A stretch of 64,000 bases of DNA, taken from Endomychus coccineus. Taxonomy: Eukaryota; Arthropoda; Insecta; Coleoptera; Endomychidae. The position numbers and the translations under genes are program-made. A model generated the notes under the pieces. It saw nothing but the letters and a program-made list of their open reading frames with translations, made no database searches and had not been told where the DNA came from. Shown one piece after another: positions 24,732-37,248 of the stretch (within the stretch, counting starts at the first letter, position 1; every line of letters starts with the position of its first letter). The DNA lies in the NCBI GenBank assembly GCA_958510875.1, contig OY294070.1, forward strand, positions 44,034,306 through 44,098,305. Direction: 5' to 3'.

Positions 24732-26051
24732 ATGCAGGTATCGCTGCCGTCATCGTCTACCGGGACCTACCAGAACAAACGTTGCAGTCACGTAACGGAA
24801 CGAGTTTTTCGTCCGCTACAAGAAGTGCCGATCGATATCAAAAAAAAAGTTACGAGGGTGAAATATAACTTGAAAAATTTCGTAATTGAGATTTTGCACG
24901 GTCGTGGTATACAATTATATCATAAAGATATGCGATTTTCTTTCAATGTCGTCGATGCGTATATTTGTGGATGGGAAATGTATCTTTTTCTAACCAATTT
25001 CGAGTCGTCACAACATCCATCGATATCATCGTTACCATCGATATCGTCTTCGTCAGCAGCGACGGTGTGTTTATCAAGCGAAGTTGCTAACATCGTTGAC
25101 TACATCAGTTTTATGAGGTGTACTTTTTTTCAAAGTTTGTTGTATATCGATAATTTTTTTGAAAGTTTGTTTCATATCGATGTGTTTTACAATCGATCGG
25201 CAATCATATACGCTCTGATATTCCGAGCGTTTAACGACGATAGTTCGTCATTACACGATTTGTTGCAGTGTGACTCGGACATCGACATCGTTGTCATGTG
25301 CTTCAGACATATGTTCACGGAACACACGTATTACAAAATTAGTTTGCCGCATTTACTCGATAATCTCACAGCATTGAAAACGAAAAATTACTTGACGGAT
25401 GTACGTCATGTTCGTAAACTGATTATGACATTTGTTCCTTATTGCTCGGCCGATCACACGAAAATTAAATTCGATAGCAATGTCACCTATCGAAAAATTG
25501 CGACTATCGCCGTTATATTTTTGTTGGCCACTCATAATAGCCTGCAATCGAACGAAGAAGATGTTAATTTTCTGGAGGAATTGAAATTACATTGCTATCG
25601 CAATGATCGGTGTTCGATTTTTACAGCAATTTCGTTGTTGTATCCGTTTATATCGAGTCCTCATCCATCGATCGACTCCCCACTGTATTACATTATCAAT
25701 TCGAGAACCGATTCCGCAAACCATCTCAATGAGCGTACACGACACATTTATTTGCTGTTGCGTGAGAGAACTAGGTCGACTGGGTTCTTCGAATTTTTTG
25801 TAGATTCGACGGTATCGCCGAGATCATTGAAAATGTTGGCATTACGATTTATTTTCACAAATCAGCATCTGATGTTTATTTTTTGCAAATACTATATCAA
25901 TCGGTTAGAGCTGAATCATGAGATTCGTCACGCGTACGTTCGATACGGCATATTAAAGTACGATCTGGTTGGCCGACTCATCGACAAAATTGAAAAAACG
26001 TTCGTCAGGAATCGTGTTCGGCCATCGACACAATTGAATTTGAAAGTGTGA
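24732..26051 (+). CDS. Gene B, copy 7
   Basis: This is an intact 439-aa copy with two private replacements, Leu147Phe and Asp403Val. From here to copy 11 the unit length is constant at 3,699 bp. Confidence 0.78.
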   Translation: MQVSLPSSSTGTYQNKRCSHVTERVFRPLQEVPIDIKKKVTRVKYNLKNFVIEILHGRGIQLYHKDMRFSFNVVDAYICGWEMYLFLTNFESSQHPSISSLPSISSSSAATVCLSSEVANIVDYISFMRCTFFQSLLYIDNFFESLFHIDVFYNRSAIIYALIFRAFNDDSSSLHDLLQCDSDIDIVVMCFRHMFTEHTYYKISLPHLLDNLTALKTKNYLTDVRHVRKLIMTFVPYCSADHTKIKFDSNVTYRKIATIAVIFLLATHNSLQSNEEDVNFLEELKLHCYRNDRCSIFTAISLLYPFISSPHPSIDSPLYYIINSRTDSANHLNERTRHIYLLLRERTRSTGFFEFFVDSTVSPRSLKMLALRFIFTNQHLMFIFCKYYINRLELNHEIRHAYVRYGILKYDLVGRLIDKIEKTFVRNRVRPSTQLNLKV

Positions 26052-26151
26052 AATTTATTAATAAAAATATATTCTCAAATGTTTTTGTTTTATTCTCCGT
26101 AATTGCAGTGATCCGATACATCACAGGGTCGTCAGTTCAAAAGATAACCGA

Positions 26152-27123
26152 ACCTCGAAGTAATCCACCGGTGGAATTTCGTTCCAACAAATTTCACTCG
26201 AGATAAAACTGTTCCAATCCTCGAACGAAAATTACGTTCAAAGTTTTTGCAGCTCGAAGAAATCCACCGGTGAGATTTCGTTTCGACAATCGATCGTTCG
26301 ACGAGAGATTCTAGGCGGACAAAGTTTGTTCATCAGAAAATATATTACGATTTCATTTCTCGAACGAGAGTTACGTTCAAAGTTTTTGTAGCTCGAAGAA
26401 ATCTACCGGTGGAATTTCGTTTCAACAATCAATCGTTCGACGAGAGATTCTAGACAGACAAAGTTTGTTCATCATAAAATAATTTACGATTTCATTTCTC
26501 GAACGAGAGTTACGTTCAAAGTTTTTGTAGCTCAAAGAAATCCACCGGTGGAATTTCGTTTCAACAACCAATCGTTCGACGAGAGATTCTAGGTGGACAA
26601 CGTTTGTTCATCAGAAAATATTTTACGATTTCATTTCTCGAACGAGAGTTACGTTCAAAGTTTTTGCAGCTCGAAGAAATCCACCGGTGAGATTTCGTTC
26701 CAACAAATTTTACTCGATATAAAACTGCTTTTCGATAACGCTCGTGTGCATGACAAGGAACATATGAACGAAAGTTACGTTCGGAAAGAGACACGATCGA
26801 TACGTTGACTATGATTCGTTTGAAGCGAAAAGTCACGCAACAAAATTCCGAATTGTAGAAGTTGATCGGTGACACATTTATCCGACCAAATTTCTCGACA
26901 AGAAAATATTTTACAATTTCATCTCTCGAATAAGCGTAACGTTGAGAACGAAGAACGATCGATGCGTTGACTACTACCGTCTTGTCTAGCGATACGTCCT
27001 GAAAGTCGTTCGGTGAGACATCCAACAGATGAATTTCGTTCACCAGACAATATTCTACAAATTTATTCCTCGAACGATGATTACGTTCAAAATGAGAAAC
27101 GAGCGATACGTTGATCACTATTC
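26152..27123. repeat. hr-like repeat block, unit 7
   Basis: This is a five-core block of the standard type. One repeat has CTCAAAG instead of CTCGAAG just before a core, near 26,532. Confidence 0.85.
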
Positions 27124-27386
27124 TTTCAGAGCGATGGGTCATGCAGCAAAATTGTGAACCGTTCGTTAGAAGTGAAATTACATCGAAAATATAAAACATT
27201 CCTTGATACACGGAAGGATATATTTCAAGAACCATTTTCCATACTACAAACGAATACGGCTGCATATTTCCGTTTTCTTCCTTTACAATGCAGTGCATAT
27301 ATATATGTTCCCAAGTAACGTACGGTTCAGTTCGCAATCGTAGTTTGTACGACATCGTTCGACCAAATCGATCATAATACCGTAAT

Positions 27387-27797
27387 ATGTCAGATAAAAA
27401 CGAAAAATTATTGTCCGGTGTGACAGCTAGTGAACAATCCAAAAAACGTGAGATACGGTGGAGACCGCTGGAAAGAACATGCGAAGCGATGGAGGATTGT
27501 GCAGTTCGCAATCGTAGTTTGTACGACATCGTTCGACCAAATCGATCATTCTACCGTAACATTACAGATAAAAACAAAAAATTATTGTCCGGTGTGACAG
27601 CTAGTGAACAATCCAAAAAACGTGAGGTACGTTGGAGACCGCTGGAAAGAACATGCGAAGCGATGGAGGATTGGTCGGACCTCTACGATGCCATCTGGCG
27701 ACAACTCGAGTATGAAGAGAATTATGACAAATATGAGCTAGAAGAATATGAATTTCAACAATTTTGTGAAAAATGGCTGGGAGAAGACAGTAAATAA
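27387..27797 (+). CDS. Gene A, copy 7
   Basis: This is a standard two-module, 136-aa copy identical in pattern to copy 3. It returns to the NKKLL/REVRW second module after the central block. Confidence 0.72.
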   Translation: MSDKNEKLLSGVTASEQSKKREIRWRPLERTCEAMEDCAVRNRSLYDIVRPNRSFYRNITDKNKKLLSGVTASEQSKKREVRWRPLERTCEAMEDWSDLYDAIWRQLEYEENYDKYELEEYEFQQFCEKWLGEDSK

Positions 27798-28430
27798 AAA
27801 TATTATATCTACTGTATTGTTTATATTTTCACCTGTCCCACTATGCAATTCCAATTTTGCTACTAAGATTCGATAGAATTTCTTTCTCGCACGAGAGTAA
27901 CGTTCAGAACGAGAAACGATTGATACGTTGACTATCGTTCTTTCTAGCAACGAGTCATTGAAGTCATTCGATGAGAAATCCAACAGACGAATTTCGTTCA
28001 CCAAACAATATCCTACAATTCCATTTCTCGAACGATATGTTGACTACGATTCGTTTAGTAGCCAAGTTCTCTCCGAACGAAAGTTACGTTTCGACATAGG
28101 AACGAGTGATACATTGACAATTATCCGTTTCAATTTACAATTTCATTTCTTGAACGAGAACTACGTTCAGAAACAAGAACGATTGATGCGGTCGGTGAAA
28201 AATTTGGACGACAAAATTTCTTGACAAGAAAATATTTTACAATTTCATTCCTCGAACGAGAGTAACGTTCAACTTTTCATCAAACGACTTCAACGATTCG
28301 GAATTTTGCTGCGCATCAGTTGTTCCTCCTCCAGACGTCGACAGCAATATAAAGAGAACGTGATCACGAAGCCACTAGTGCGATTCGACACATCAGATAG
28401 ATATTACGATAGTTGGAACATAAAACCGAT

Positions 28431-29750
28431 ATGCAGGTATCGCTGCCGTCATCGTCTACCGGGACCTACCAGAACAAACGTTGCAGTCACGTAACGGAAC
28501 GAGTTTTTCGTCCGCTACAAGAAGTGCCGATCGATATCAACAAAAAAGTTACGAGGGTGAAATATAACTTGAAAAATTTCGTAATTGAGATTTTGCACGG
28601 TCGTGGTATACAATTATATCATAAAGATATGCGATTTTCTTTCAATGTCGTCGATGCGTATATTTGTGGATGGGAAATGTATCTTTTTCTAACCAATTTC
28701 GAGTCGTCACAACATCCATCGATATCATCGTTACCATCGATATCGTCTTCGTCAGCAGCGACGGTGTGTTTATCAAGCGAAGTTGCTAACATCGTTGACT
28801 ACATCAGTTTTATGAGGTGTACTTTTTTTCAAAGTTTGTTGTATATCGATAATTTTTTTGAAAGTTTGTTGCATATCGATGTGTTTTACAATCGATCGGC
28901 AATCATATACGCTCTGATATTCCGAGCGTTTAACGACGATAGTTCGTCATTACACGATTTGTTGCAGTGTGACTCGGACATCGACATCGTTGTCATGTGC
29001 TTCAGACATATGTTCACGGAACACACGTATTACAAAATTAGTTTGCCGCATTTACTCGATAATCTCACAGCATTGAAAACGAAAAATTACTTGACGGATG
29101 TACGTCATGTTCGTAAACTGATTATGACATTTGTTCCTTATTGCTCGGCCGATCACACGAAAATTAAATTCGATAGCAATGTCACCTATCGAAAAATTGC
29201 GACTATCGCCGTTATATTTTTGTTGGCCACTCATAATAGCCTGCAATCGAACGAAGAAGATGTTAATTTTCTGGAGGAATTGAAATTACATTGCTATCGC
29301 AATGATCGGTGTTCGATTTTTACAGCAATTTCGTTGTTGTATCCGTTTATATCGAGTCCTCATCCATCGATCGACTCCCCACTGTATTACATTATCAATT
29401 CGAGAACCGATTCCGCAAACCATCTCAATGAGCGTACACGACACATTTATTTGCTGTTGCGTGAGAGAACTAGGTCGACTGGGTTCTTCGAATTTTTTGT
29501 AGATTCGACGGTATCGCCGAGATCATTGAAAATGTTGGCATTACGATTTATTTTCACAAATCAGCATCTGATGTTTATTTTTTGCAAATACTATATCAAT
29601 CGGTTAGAGCTGAATCATGAGATTCGTCACGCGTACGATCGATACGGCATATTAAAGTACGATCTGGTTGGCCGACTCATCGACAAAATTGAAAAAACGT
29701 TCGTCAGGAATCGTGTTCGGCCATCGACACAATTGAATTTGAAAGTGTGA
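28431..29750 (+). CDS. Gene B, copy 8
   Basis: This is an intact 439-aa copy with a private Lys-to-Asn change at residue 37, in the Lys run that is frame-broken in copy 6. Confidence 0.78.
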   Translation: MQVSLPSSSTGTYQNKRCSHVTERVFRPLQEVPIDINKKVTRVKYNLKNFVIEILHGRGIQLYHKDMRFSFNVVDAYICGWEMYLFLTNFESSQHPSISSLPSISSSSAATVCLSSEVANIVDYISFMRCTFFQSLLYIDNFFESLLHIDVFYNRSAIIYALIFRAFNDDSSSLHDLLQCDSDIDIVVMCFRHMFTEHTYYKISLPHLLDNLTALKTKNYLTDVRHVRKLIMTFVPYCSADHTKIKFDSNVTYRKIATIAVIFLLATHNSLQSNEEDVNFLEELKLHCYRNDRCSIFTAISLLYPFISSPHPSIDSPLYYIINSRTDSANHLNERTRHIYLLLRERTRSTGFFEFFVDSTVSPRSLKMLALRFIFTNQHLMFIFCKYYINRLELNHEIRHAYDRYGILKYDLVGRLIDKIEKTFVRNRVRPSTQLNLKV

Positions 29751-29850
29751 AATTTATTAATAAAAATATATTCTCAAATGTTTTTGTTTTATTCTCCGTA
29801 ATTGCAGTGATCCGATACATCACAGGGTCGTCAGTTCAAAAGATAACCGA

Positions 29851-30822
29851 ACCTCGAAGTAATCCACCGGTGGAATTTCGTTCCAACAAATTTCACTCGA
29901 GATAAAACTGTTCCAATCCTCGAACGAAAATTACGTTCAAAGTTTTTGCAGCTCGAAGAAATCCACCGGTGAGATTTCGTTTCGACAATCGATCGTTCGA
30001 CGAGAGATTCTAGGCGGACAAAGTTTGTTCATCAGAAAATATATTACGATTTCATTTCTCGAACGAGAGTTACGTTCAAAGTTTTTGTAGCTCGAAGAAA
30101 TCTACCGGTGGAATTTCGTTTCAACAATCAATCGTTCGACGAGAGATTCTAGACAGACAAAGTTTGTTCATCATAAAATAATTTACGATTTCATTTCTCG
30201 AACGAGAGTTACGTTCAAAGTTTTTGTAGCTCGAAGAAATCCACCGGTGGAATTTCGTTTCAACAACCAATCGTTCGACGAGAGATTTTAGGTGGACAAC
30301 GTTTGTTCATCAGAAAATATTTTACGATTTCATTTCTCGAACGAGAGTTACGTTCAAAGTTTTTGCAGCTCGAAGAAATCCACCGGTGAGATTTCGTTCC
30401 AACAAATTTTACTCGATATAAAACTGCTTTTCGATAACGCTCGTGTGCATGACAAGGAACATATGAACGAAAGTTACGTTCGGAAAGAGACACGATCGAT
30501 ACGTTGACTATGATTCGTTTGAAGCGAAAAGTCACGCAACAAAATTCCGAATTGTAGAAGTTGATCGGTGACACATTTATCCGACCAAATTTCTCGACAA
30601 GAAAATATTTTACAATTTCATCTCTCGAATAAGCGTAACGTTGAGAACGAAGAACGATCGATGCGTTGACTACTACCGTCTTGTCTAGCGATACGTCCTG
30701 AAAGTCGTTCGGTGAGACATCCAACAGATGAATTTCGTTCACCAGACAATATTCTACAAATTTATTCCTCGAACGATGATTACGTTCAAAATGAGAAACG
30801 AGCGATACGTTGATCACTATTC
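29851..30822. repeat. hr-like repeat block, unit 8
   Basis: This is a standard five-core block with only scattered single-base changes. Confidence 0.85.
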
Positions 30823-31085
30823 TTTCAGAGCGATGGGTCATGCAGCAAAATTGTGAACCGTTCGTTAGAAGTGAAATTACATCGAAAATATAAAACATTC
30901 CTTGATACACGGAAGGATATATTTCAAGAACCATTTTCCATACCACAAACGAATACGGCTGCATATTTCCGTTTTCTTCCTTTACAATGCAGTGCATATA
31001 TATATGTTCCCAAGTAACGTACGGTTCAGTTCGCAATCGTAGTTTGTACGACATCGTTCGACCAAATCGATCATAATACCGTAAT

Positions 31086-31496
31086 ATGTCAGATAAAAAC
31101 GAAAAATTATTGTCCGGTGTGACAGCTAGTGAACAATCCAAAAAACGTGAGATACGGTGGAGACCGCTGGAAAGAACATGCGAAGCGATGGAGGATTGTG
31201 CAGTTCGCAATCGTAGTTTGTACGACATCGTTCGACCAAATCGATCATTCTACCGTAACATTACAGATAAAAACAAAAAATTATTGTCCGGTGTGACAGC
31301 TAGTGAACAATCCAAAAAACGTGAGGTACGTTGGAGACCGCTGGAAAGAACATGCGAAGCGATGGAGGATTGGTCGGACCTCTACGATGCCATCTGGCGA
31401 CAACTCGAGTATGAAGAGAATTATGACAAATATGAGCTAGAAGAATATGAATTTCAACAATTTTGTGAAAAATGGCTGGGAGAAGACAGTAAATAA
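31086..31496 (+). CDS. Gene A, copy 8
   Basis: This is a standard two-module, 136-aa copy with no private protein change noticed. Confidence 0.72.
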   Translation: MSDKNEKLLSGVTASEQSKKREIRWRPLERTCEAMEDCAVRNRSLYDIVRPNRSFYRNITDKNKKLLSGVTASEQSKKREVRWRPLERTCEAMEDWSDLYDAIWRQLEYEENYDKYELEEYEFQQFCEKWLGEDSK

Positions 31497-32129
31497 AAAT
31501 ATTATATCTACTGTATTGTTTATATTTTCACCTGTCCCACTATGCAATTCCAATTTTGCTACTAAGATTCGATAGAATTTCTTTCTCGCACGAGAGTAAC
31601 GTTCAGAACGAGAAACGATTGATACGTTGACTATCGTTCTTTCTAGCAACGAGTCATTGAAGTCATTCGATGAGAAATCCAACAGACGAATTTCGTTCAC
31701 CAAACAATATCCTACAATTCCATTTCTCGAACGATATGTTGACTACGATTCGTTTAGTAGCCAAGTTCTCTCCGAACGAAAGTTACGTTTCGACATAGGA
31801 ACGAGTGATACATTGACAATTATCCGTTTCAATTTACAATTTCATTTCTTGAACGAGAACTACGTTCAGAAACAAGAACGATTGATGCGGTCGGTGAAAA
31901 ATTTGGACGACAAAATTTCTTGACAAGAAAATATTTTACAATTTCATTCCTCGAACGAGAGTAACGTTCAACTTTTCATCAAACGACTTCAACGATTCGG
32001 AATTTTGCTGCGCATCAGTTGTTCCTCCTCCAGACGTCGACAGCAATATAAAGAGAACGTGATCACGAAGCCACTAGTGCGATTCGACACATCAGATAGA
32101 TATTACGATAGTTGGAACATAAAACCGAT

Positions 32130-33449
32130 ATGCAGGTATCGCTGCCGTCATCGTCTACCGGGACCTACCAGAACAAACGTTGCAGTCACGTAACGGAACG
32201 AGTTTTTCGTCCGCTACAAGAAGTGCCGATCGATATCAAAAAAAAAGTTACGAGGGTGAAATATAACTTGAAAAATTTCGTAATTGAGATTTTGCACGGT
32301 CGTGGTATACAATTATATCATAAAGATATGCGATTTTCTTTCAATGTCGTCGATGCGTATATTTGTGGATGGGAAATGTATCTTTTTCTAACCAATTTCG
32401 AGTCGTCACAACATCCATCGATATCATCGTTACCATCGATATCGTCTTCGTCAGCAGCGACGGTGTGTTTATCAAGCGAAGTTGCTAACATCGTTGACTA
32501 CATCAGTTTTATGAGGTGTACTTTTTTTCAAAGTTTGTTGTATATCGATAATTTTTTTGAAAGTTTGTTGCATATCGATGTGTTTTACAATCGATCGGCA
32601 ATCATATACGCTCTGATATTCCGAGCGTTTAACGACGATAGTTCGTCATTACACGATTTGTTGCAGTGTGACTCGGACATCGACATCGTTGTCATGTGCT
32701 TCAGACATATGTTCACGGAACACACGTATTACAAAATTAGTTTGCCGCATTTACTCGATAATCTCACAGCATTGAAAACGAAAAATTACTTGACGGATGT
32801 ACGTCATGTTCGTAAACTGATTATGACATTTGTTCCTTATTGCTCGGCCGATCACACGAAAATTAAATTCGATAGCAATGTCACCTATCGAAAAATTGCG
32901 ACTATCGCCGTTATATTTTTGTTGGCCACTCATAATAGCCTGCAATCGAACGAAGAAGATGTTAATTTTCTGGAGGAATTGAAATTACATTGCTATCGCA
33001 ATGATCGGTGTTCGATTTTTACAGCAATTTCGTTGTTGTATCCGTTTATATCGAGTCCTCATCCATCGATCGACTCCCCACTGTATTACATTATCAATTC
33101 GAGAACCGATTCCGCAAACCATCTCAATGAGCGTACACGACACATTTATTTGCTGTTGCGTGAGAGAACTAGGTCGACTGGGTTCTTCGAATTTTTTGTA
33201 GATTCGACGGTATCGCCGAGATCATTGAAAATGTTGGCATTACGATTTATTTTCACAAATCAGCATCTGATGTTTATTTTTTGCAAATACTATATCAATC
33301 GGTTAGAGCTGAATCATGAGATTCGTCACGCGTACGATCGATACGGCATATTAAAGTACGATCTGGTTGGCCGACTCATCGACAAAATTGAAAAAACGTT
33401 CGTCAGGAATCGTGTTCGGCCATCGACACAATTGAATTTGAAAGTGTGA
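32130..33449 (+). CDS. Gene B, copy 9
   Basis: This is an intact 439-aa copy that appears identical in protein to copies 1 and 2. Confidence 0.78.
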   Translation: MQVSLPSSSTGTYQNKRCSHVTERVFRPLQEVPIDIKKKVTRVKYNLKNFVIEILHGRGIQLYHKDMRFSFNVVDAYICGWEMYLFLTNFESSQHPSISSLPSISSSSAATVCLSSEVANIVDYISFMRCTFFQSLLYIDNFFESLLHIDVFYNRSAIIYALIFRAFNDDSSSLHDLLQCDSDIDIVVMCFRHMFTEHTYYKISLPHLLDNLTALKTKNYLTDVRHVRKLIMTFVPYCSADHTKIKFDSNVTYRKIATIAVIFLLATHNSLQSNEEDVNFLEELKLHCYRNDRCSIFTAISLLYPFISSPHPSIDSPLYYIINSRTDSANHLNERTRHIYLLLRERTRSTGFFEFFVDSTVSPRSLKMLALRFIFTNQHLMFIFCKYYINRLELNHEIRHAYDRYGILKYDLVGRLIDKIEKTFVRNRVRPSTQLNLKV

Positions 33450-33549
33450 AATTTATTAATAAAAATATATTCTCAAATGTTTTTGTTTTATTCTCCGTAA
33501 TTGCAGTGATCCGATACATCACAGGGTCGTCAGTTCAAAAGATAACCGA

Positions 33550-34521
33550 ACCTCGAAGTAATCCACCGGTGGAATTTCGTTCCAACAAATTTCACTCGAG
33601 ATAAAACTGTTCCAATCCTCGAACGAAAATTACGTTCAAAGTTTTTGCAGCTCGAAGAAATCCACCGGTGAGATTTCGTTTCGACAATCGATCGTTCGAC
33701 GAGAGATTCTAGGCGGACAAAGTTTGTTCATCAGAAAATATATTACGATTTCATTTCTCGAACGAGAGTTACGTTCAAAGTTTTTGTAGCTCGAAGAAAT
33801 CTACCGGTGGAATTTCGTTTCAACAATCAATCGTTCGACGAGAGATTCTAGACAGACAAAGTTTGTTCATCATAAAATAATTTACGATTTCATTTCTCGA
33901 ACGAGAGTTACGTTCAAAGTTTTTGTAGCTCGAAGAAATCCACCGGTGGAATTTCGTTTCAACAACCAATCGTTCGACGAGAGATTCTAGGTGGACAACG
34001 TTTGTTCATCAGAAAATATTTTACGATTTCATTTCTCGAACGAGAGTTACGTTCAAAGTTTTTGCAGCTCGAAGAAATCCACCGGTGAGATTTCGTTCCA
34101 ACAAATTTTACTCGATATAAAACTGCTTTTCGATAACGCTCGTGTGCATGACAAGGAACATATGAACGAAAGTTACGTTCGGAAAGAGACACGATCGATA
34201 CGTTGACTATGATTCGTTTGAAGCGAAAAGTCACGCAACAAAATTCCGAATTGTAGAAGTTGATCGGTGACACATTTATCCGACCAAATTTCTCGACAAG
34301 AAAATATTTTACAATTTCATCTCTCGAATAAGCGTAACGTTGAGAACGAAGAACGATCGATGCGTTGACTACTACCGTCTTGTCTAGCGATACGTCCTGA
34401 AAGTCGTTCGGTGAGACATCCAACAGATGAATTTCGTTCACCAGACAATATTCTACAAATTTATTCCTCGAACGATGATTACGTTCAAAATGAGAAACGA
34501 GCGATACGTTGATCACTATTC
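33550..34521. repeat. hr-like repeat block, unit 9
   Basis: This is a standard five-core block. Confidence 0.85.
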
Positions 34522-34784
34522 TTTCAGAGCGATGGGTCATGCAGCAAAATTGCGAACCGTTCGTTAGAAGTGAAATTACATCGAAAATATAAAACATTCC
34601 TTGATACACGGAAGGATATATTTCAAGAACCATTTTCCATACCACAAACGAATACGGCTGCATATTTCCGTTTTCTTCCTTTACAATGCAGTGCATATAT
34701 ATATGTTCCCAAGTAACGTACGGTTCAGTTCGCAATCGTAGTTTGTACGACATCGTTCGACCAAATCGATCATAATACCGTAAT

Positions 34785-35195
34785 ATGTCAGATAAAAACG
34801 AAAAATTATTGTCCGGTGTGACAGCTAGTGAACAATCCAAAAAACGTGAGATACGGTGGAGACCGCTGGAAAGAACATGCGAAGCGATGGAGGATTGTGC
34901 AGTTCGCAATCGTAGTTTGTACGACATCGTTCGACCAAATCGATCATTCTACCGTAACATTACAGATAAAAACAAAAAATTGTTGTCCGGTGTGACAGCT
35001 AGTGAACAATCCAAAAAACGTGAGGTACGTTGGAGACCGCTGGAAAGAACATGCGAAGCGATGGAGGATTGGTCGGACCTCTACGATGCCATCTGGCGAC
35101 AACTCGAGTATGAAGAGAATTATGACAAATATGAGCTAGAAGAATATGAATTTCAACAATTTTGTGAAAAATGGCTGGGAGAAGACAGTAAATAA
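34785..35195 (+). CDS. Gene A, copy 9
   Basis: This is a standard two-module, 136-aa copy. It shares a silent change in the second module (TTG for TTA in NKKLL) with copy 10, so these two are sister copies. Confidence 0.72.
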   Translation: MSDKNEKLLSGVTASEQSKKREIRWRPLERTCEAMEDCAVRNRSLYDIVRPNRSFYRNITDKNKKLLSGVTASEQSKKREVRWRPLERTCEAMEDWSDLYDAIWRQLEYEENYDKYELEEYEFQQFCEKWLGEDSK

Positions 35196-35828
35196 AAATA
35201 TTATATCTACTGTATTGTTTATATTTTCACCTGTCCCACTATGCAATTCCAATTTTGCTACTAAGATTCGATAGAATTTCTTTCTCGCACGAGAGTAACG
35301 TTCAGAACGAGAAACGATTGATACGTTGACTATCGTTCTTTCTAGCAACGAGTCATTGAAGTCATTCGATGAGAAATCCAACAGACGAATTTCGTTCACC
35401 AAACAATATCCTACAATTCCATTTCTCGAACGATATGTTGACTACGATTCGTTTAGTAGCCAAGTTCTCTCCGAACGAAAGTTACGTTTCGACATAGGAA
35501 CGAGTGATACATTGACAATTATCCGTTTCAATTTACAATTTCATTTCTTGAACGAGAACTACGTTCAGAAACAAGAACGATTGATGCGGTCGGTGAAAAA
35601 TTTGGACGACAAAATTTCTTGACAAGAAAATATTTTACAATTTCATTCCTCGAACGAGAGTAACGTTCAACTTTTCATCAAACGACTTCAACGATTCGGA
35701 ATTTTGCTGCGCATCAGTTGTTCCTCCTCCAGACGTCGACAGCAATATAAAGAGAACGTGATCACGAAGCCACTAGTGCGATTCGACACATCAGATAGAT
35801 ATTACGATAGTTGGAACATAAAACCGAT

Positions 35829-37148
35829 ATGCAGGTATCGCTGCCGTCATCGTCTACCGGGACCTACCAGAACAAACGTTGCAGTCACGTAACGGAACGA
35901 GTTTTTCGTCCGCTACAAGAAGTGCCGATCGATATCAAAAAAAAAGTTACGAGGGTGAAATATAACTTGAAAAATTTCGTAATTGAGATTTTGCACGGTC
36001 GTGGTATACAATTATATCATAAAGATATGCGATTTTCTTTCAATGTCGTCGATGCGTATATTTGTGGATGGGAAATGTATCTTTTTCTAACCAATTTCGA
36101 GTCGTCACAACATCCATCGATATCATCGTTACCATCGATATCGTCTTCGTCAGCAGCGACGGTGTGTTTATCAAGCGAAGTTGCTAACATCGTTGACTAC
36201 ATCAGTTTTATGAGGTGTACTTTTTTTCAAAGTTTGTTGTATATCGATAATTTTTTTGAAAGTTTGTTGCATATCGATGTGTTTTACAATCGATCGGCAA
36301 TCATATACGCTCTGATATTCCGAGCGTTTAACGACGATAGTTCGTCATTACACGATTTGTTGCAGTGTGACTCGGACATCGACATCGTTGTCATGTGCTT
36401 CAGACATATGTTCACGGAACACACGTATTACAAAATTAGTTTGCCGCATTTACTCGATAATCTCACAGCATTGAAAACGAAAAATTACTTGACGGATGTA
36501 CGTCATGTTCGTAAACTGATTATGACATTTGTTCCTTATTGCTCGGCCGATCACACGAAAATTAAATTCGATAGCAATGTCACCTATCGAAAAATTGCGA
36601 CTATCGCCGTTATATTTTTGTTGGCCACTCATAATAGCCTGCAATCGAACGAAGAAGATGTTAATTTTCTGGAGGAATTGAAATTACATTGCTATCGCAA
36701 TGATCGGTGTTCGATTTTTACAGCAATTTCGTTGTTGTATCCGTTTATATCGAGTCCTCATCCATCGATCGACTCCCCACTGTATTACATTATCAATTCG
36801 AGAACCGATTCCGCAAACCATCTCAATGAGCGTACACGACACATTTATTTGCTGTTGCGTGAGAGAACTAGGTCGACTGGGTTCTTCGAATTTTTTGTAG
36901 ATTCGACGGTATCGCCGAGATCATTGAAAATGTTGGCATTACGATTTATTTTCACAAATCAGCATCTGATGTTTATTTTTTGCAAATACTATATCAATCG
37001 GTTAGAGCTGAATCATGAGATTCGTCACGCGTACGATCGATACGGCATATTAAAGTACGATCTGGTTGGCCGACTCATCGACAAAATTGAAAAAACGTTC
37101 GTCAGGAATCGTGTTCGGCCATCGACACAATTGAATTTGAAAGTGTGA
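35829..37148 (+). CDS. Gene B, copy 10
   Basis: This is an intact 439-aa copy with no private protein change noticed. Confidence 0.78.
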   Translation: MQVSLPSSSTGTYQNKRCSHVTERVFRPLQEVPIDIKKKVTRVKYNLKNFVIEILHGRGIQLYHKDMRFSFNVVDAYICGWEMYLFLTNFESSQHPSISSLPSISSSSAATVCLSSEVANIVDYISFMRCTFFQSLLYIDNFFESLLHIDVFYNRSAIIYALIFRAFNDDSSSLHDLLQCDSDIDIVVMCFRHMFTEHTYYKISLPHLLDNLTALKTKNYLTDVRHVRKLIMTFVPYCSADHTKIKFDSNVTYRKIATIAVIFLLATHNSLQSNEEDVNFLEELKLHCYRNDRCSIFTAISLLYPFISSPHPSIDSPLYYIINSRTDSANHLNERTRHIYLLLRERTRSTGFFEFFVDSTVSPRSLKMLALRFIFTNQHLMFIFCKYYINRLELNHEIRHAYDRYGILKYDLVGRLIDKIEKTFVRNRVRPSTQLNLKV

Positions 37149-37248
37149 AATTTATTAATAAAAATATATTCTCAAATGTTTTTGTTTTATTCTCCGTAAT
37201 TGCAGTGATCCGATACATCACAGGGTCGTCAGTTCAAAAGATAACCGA

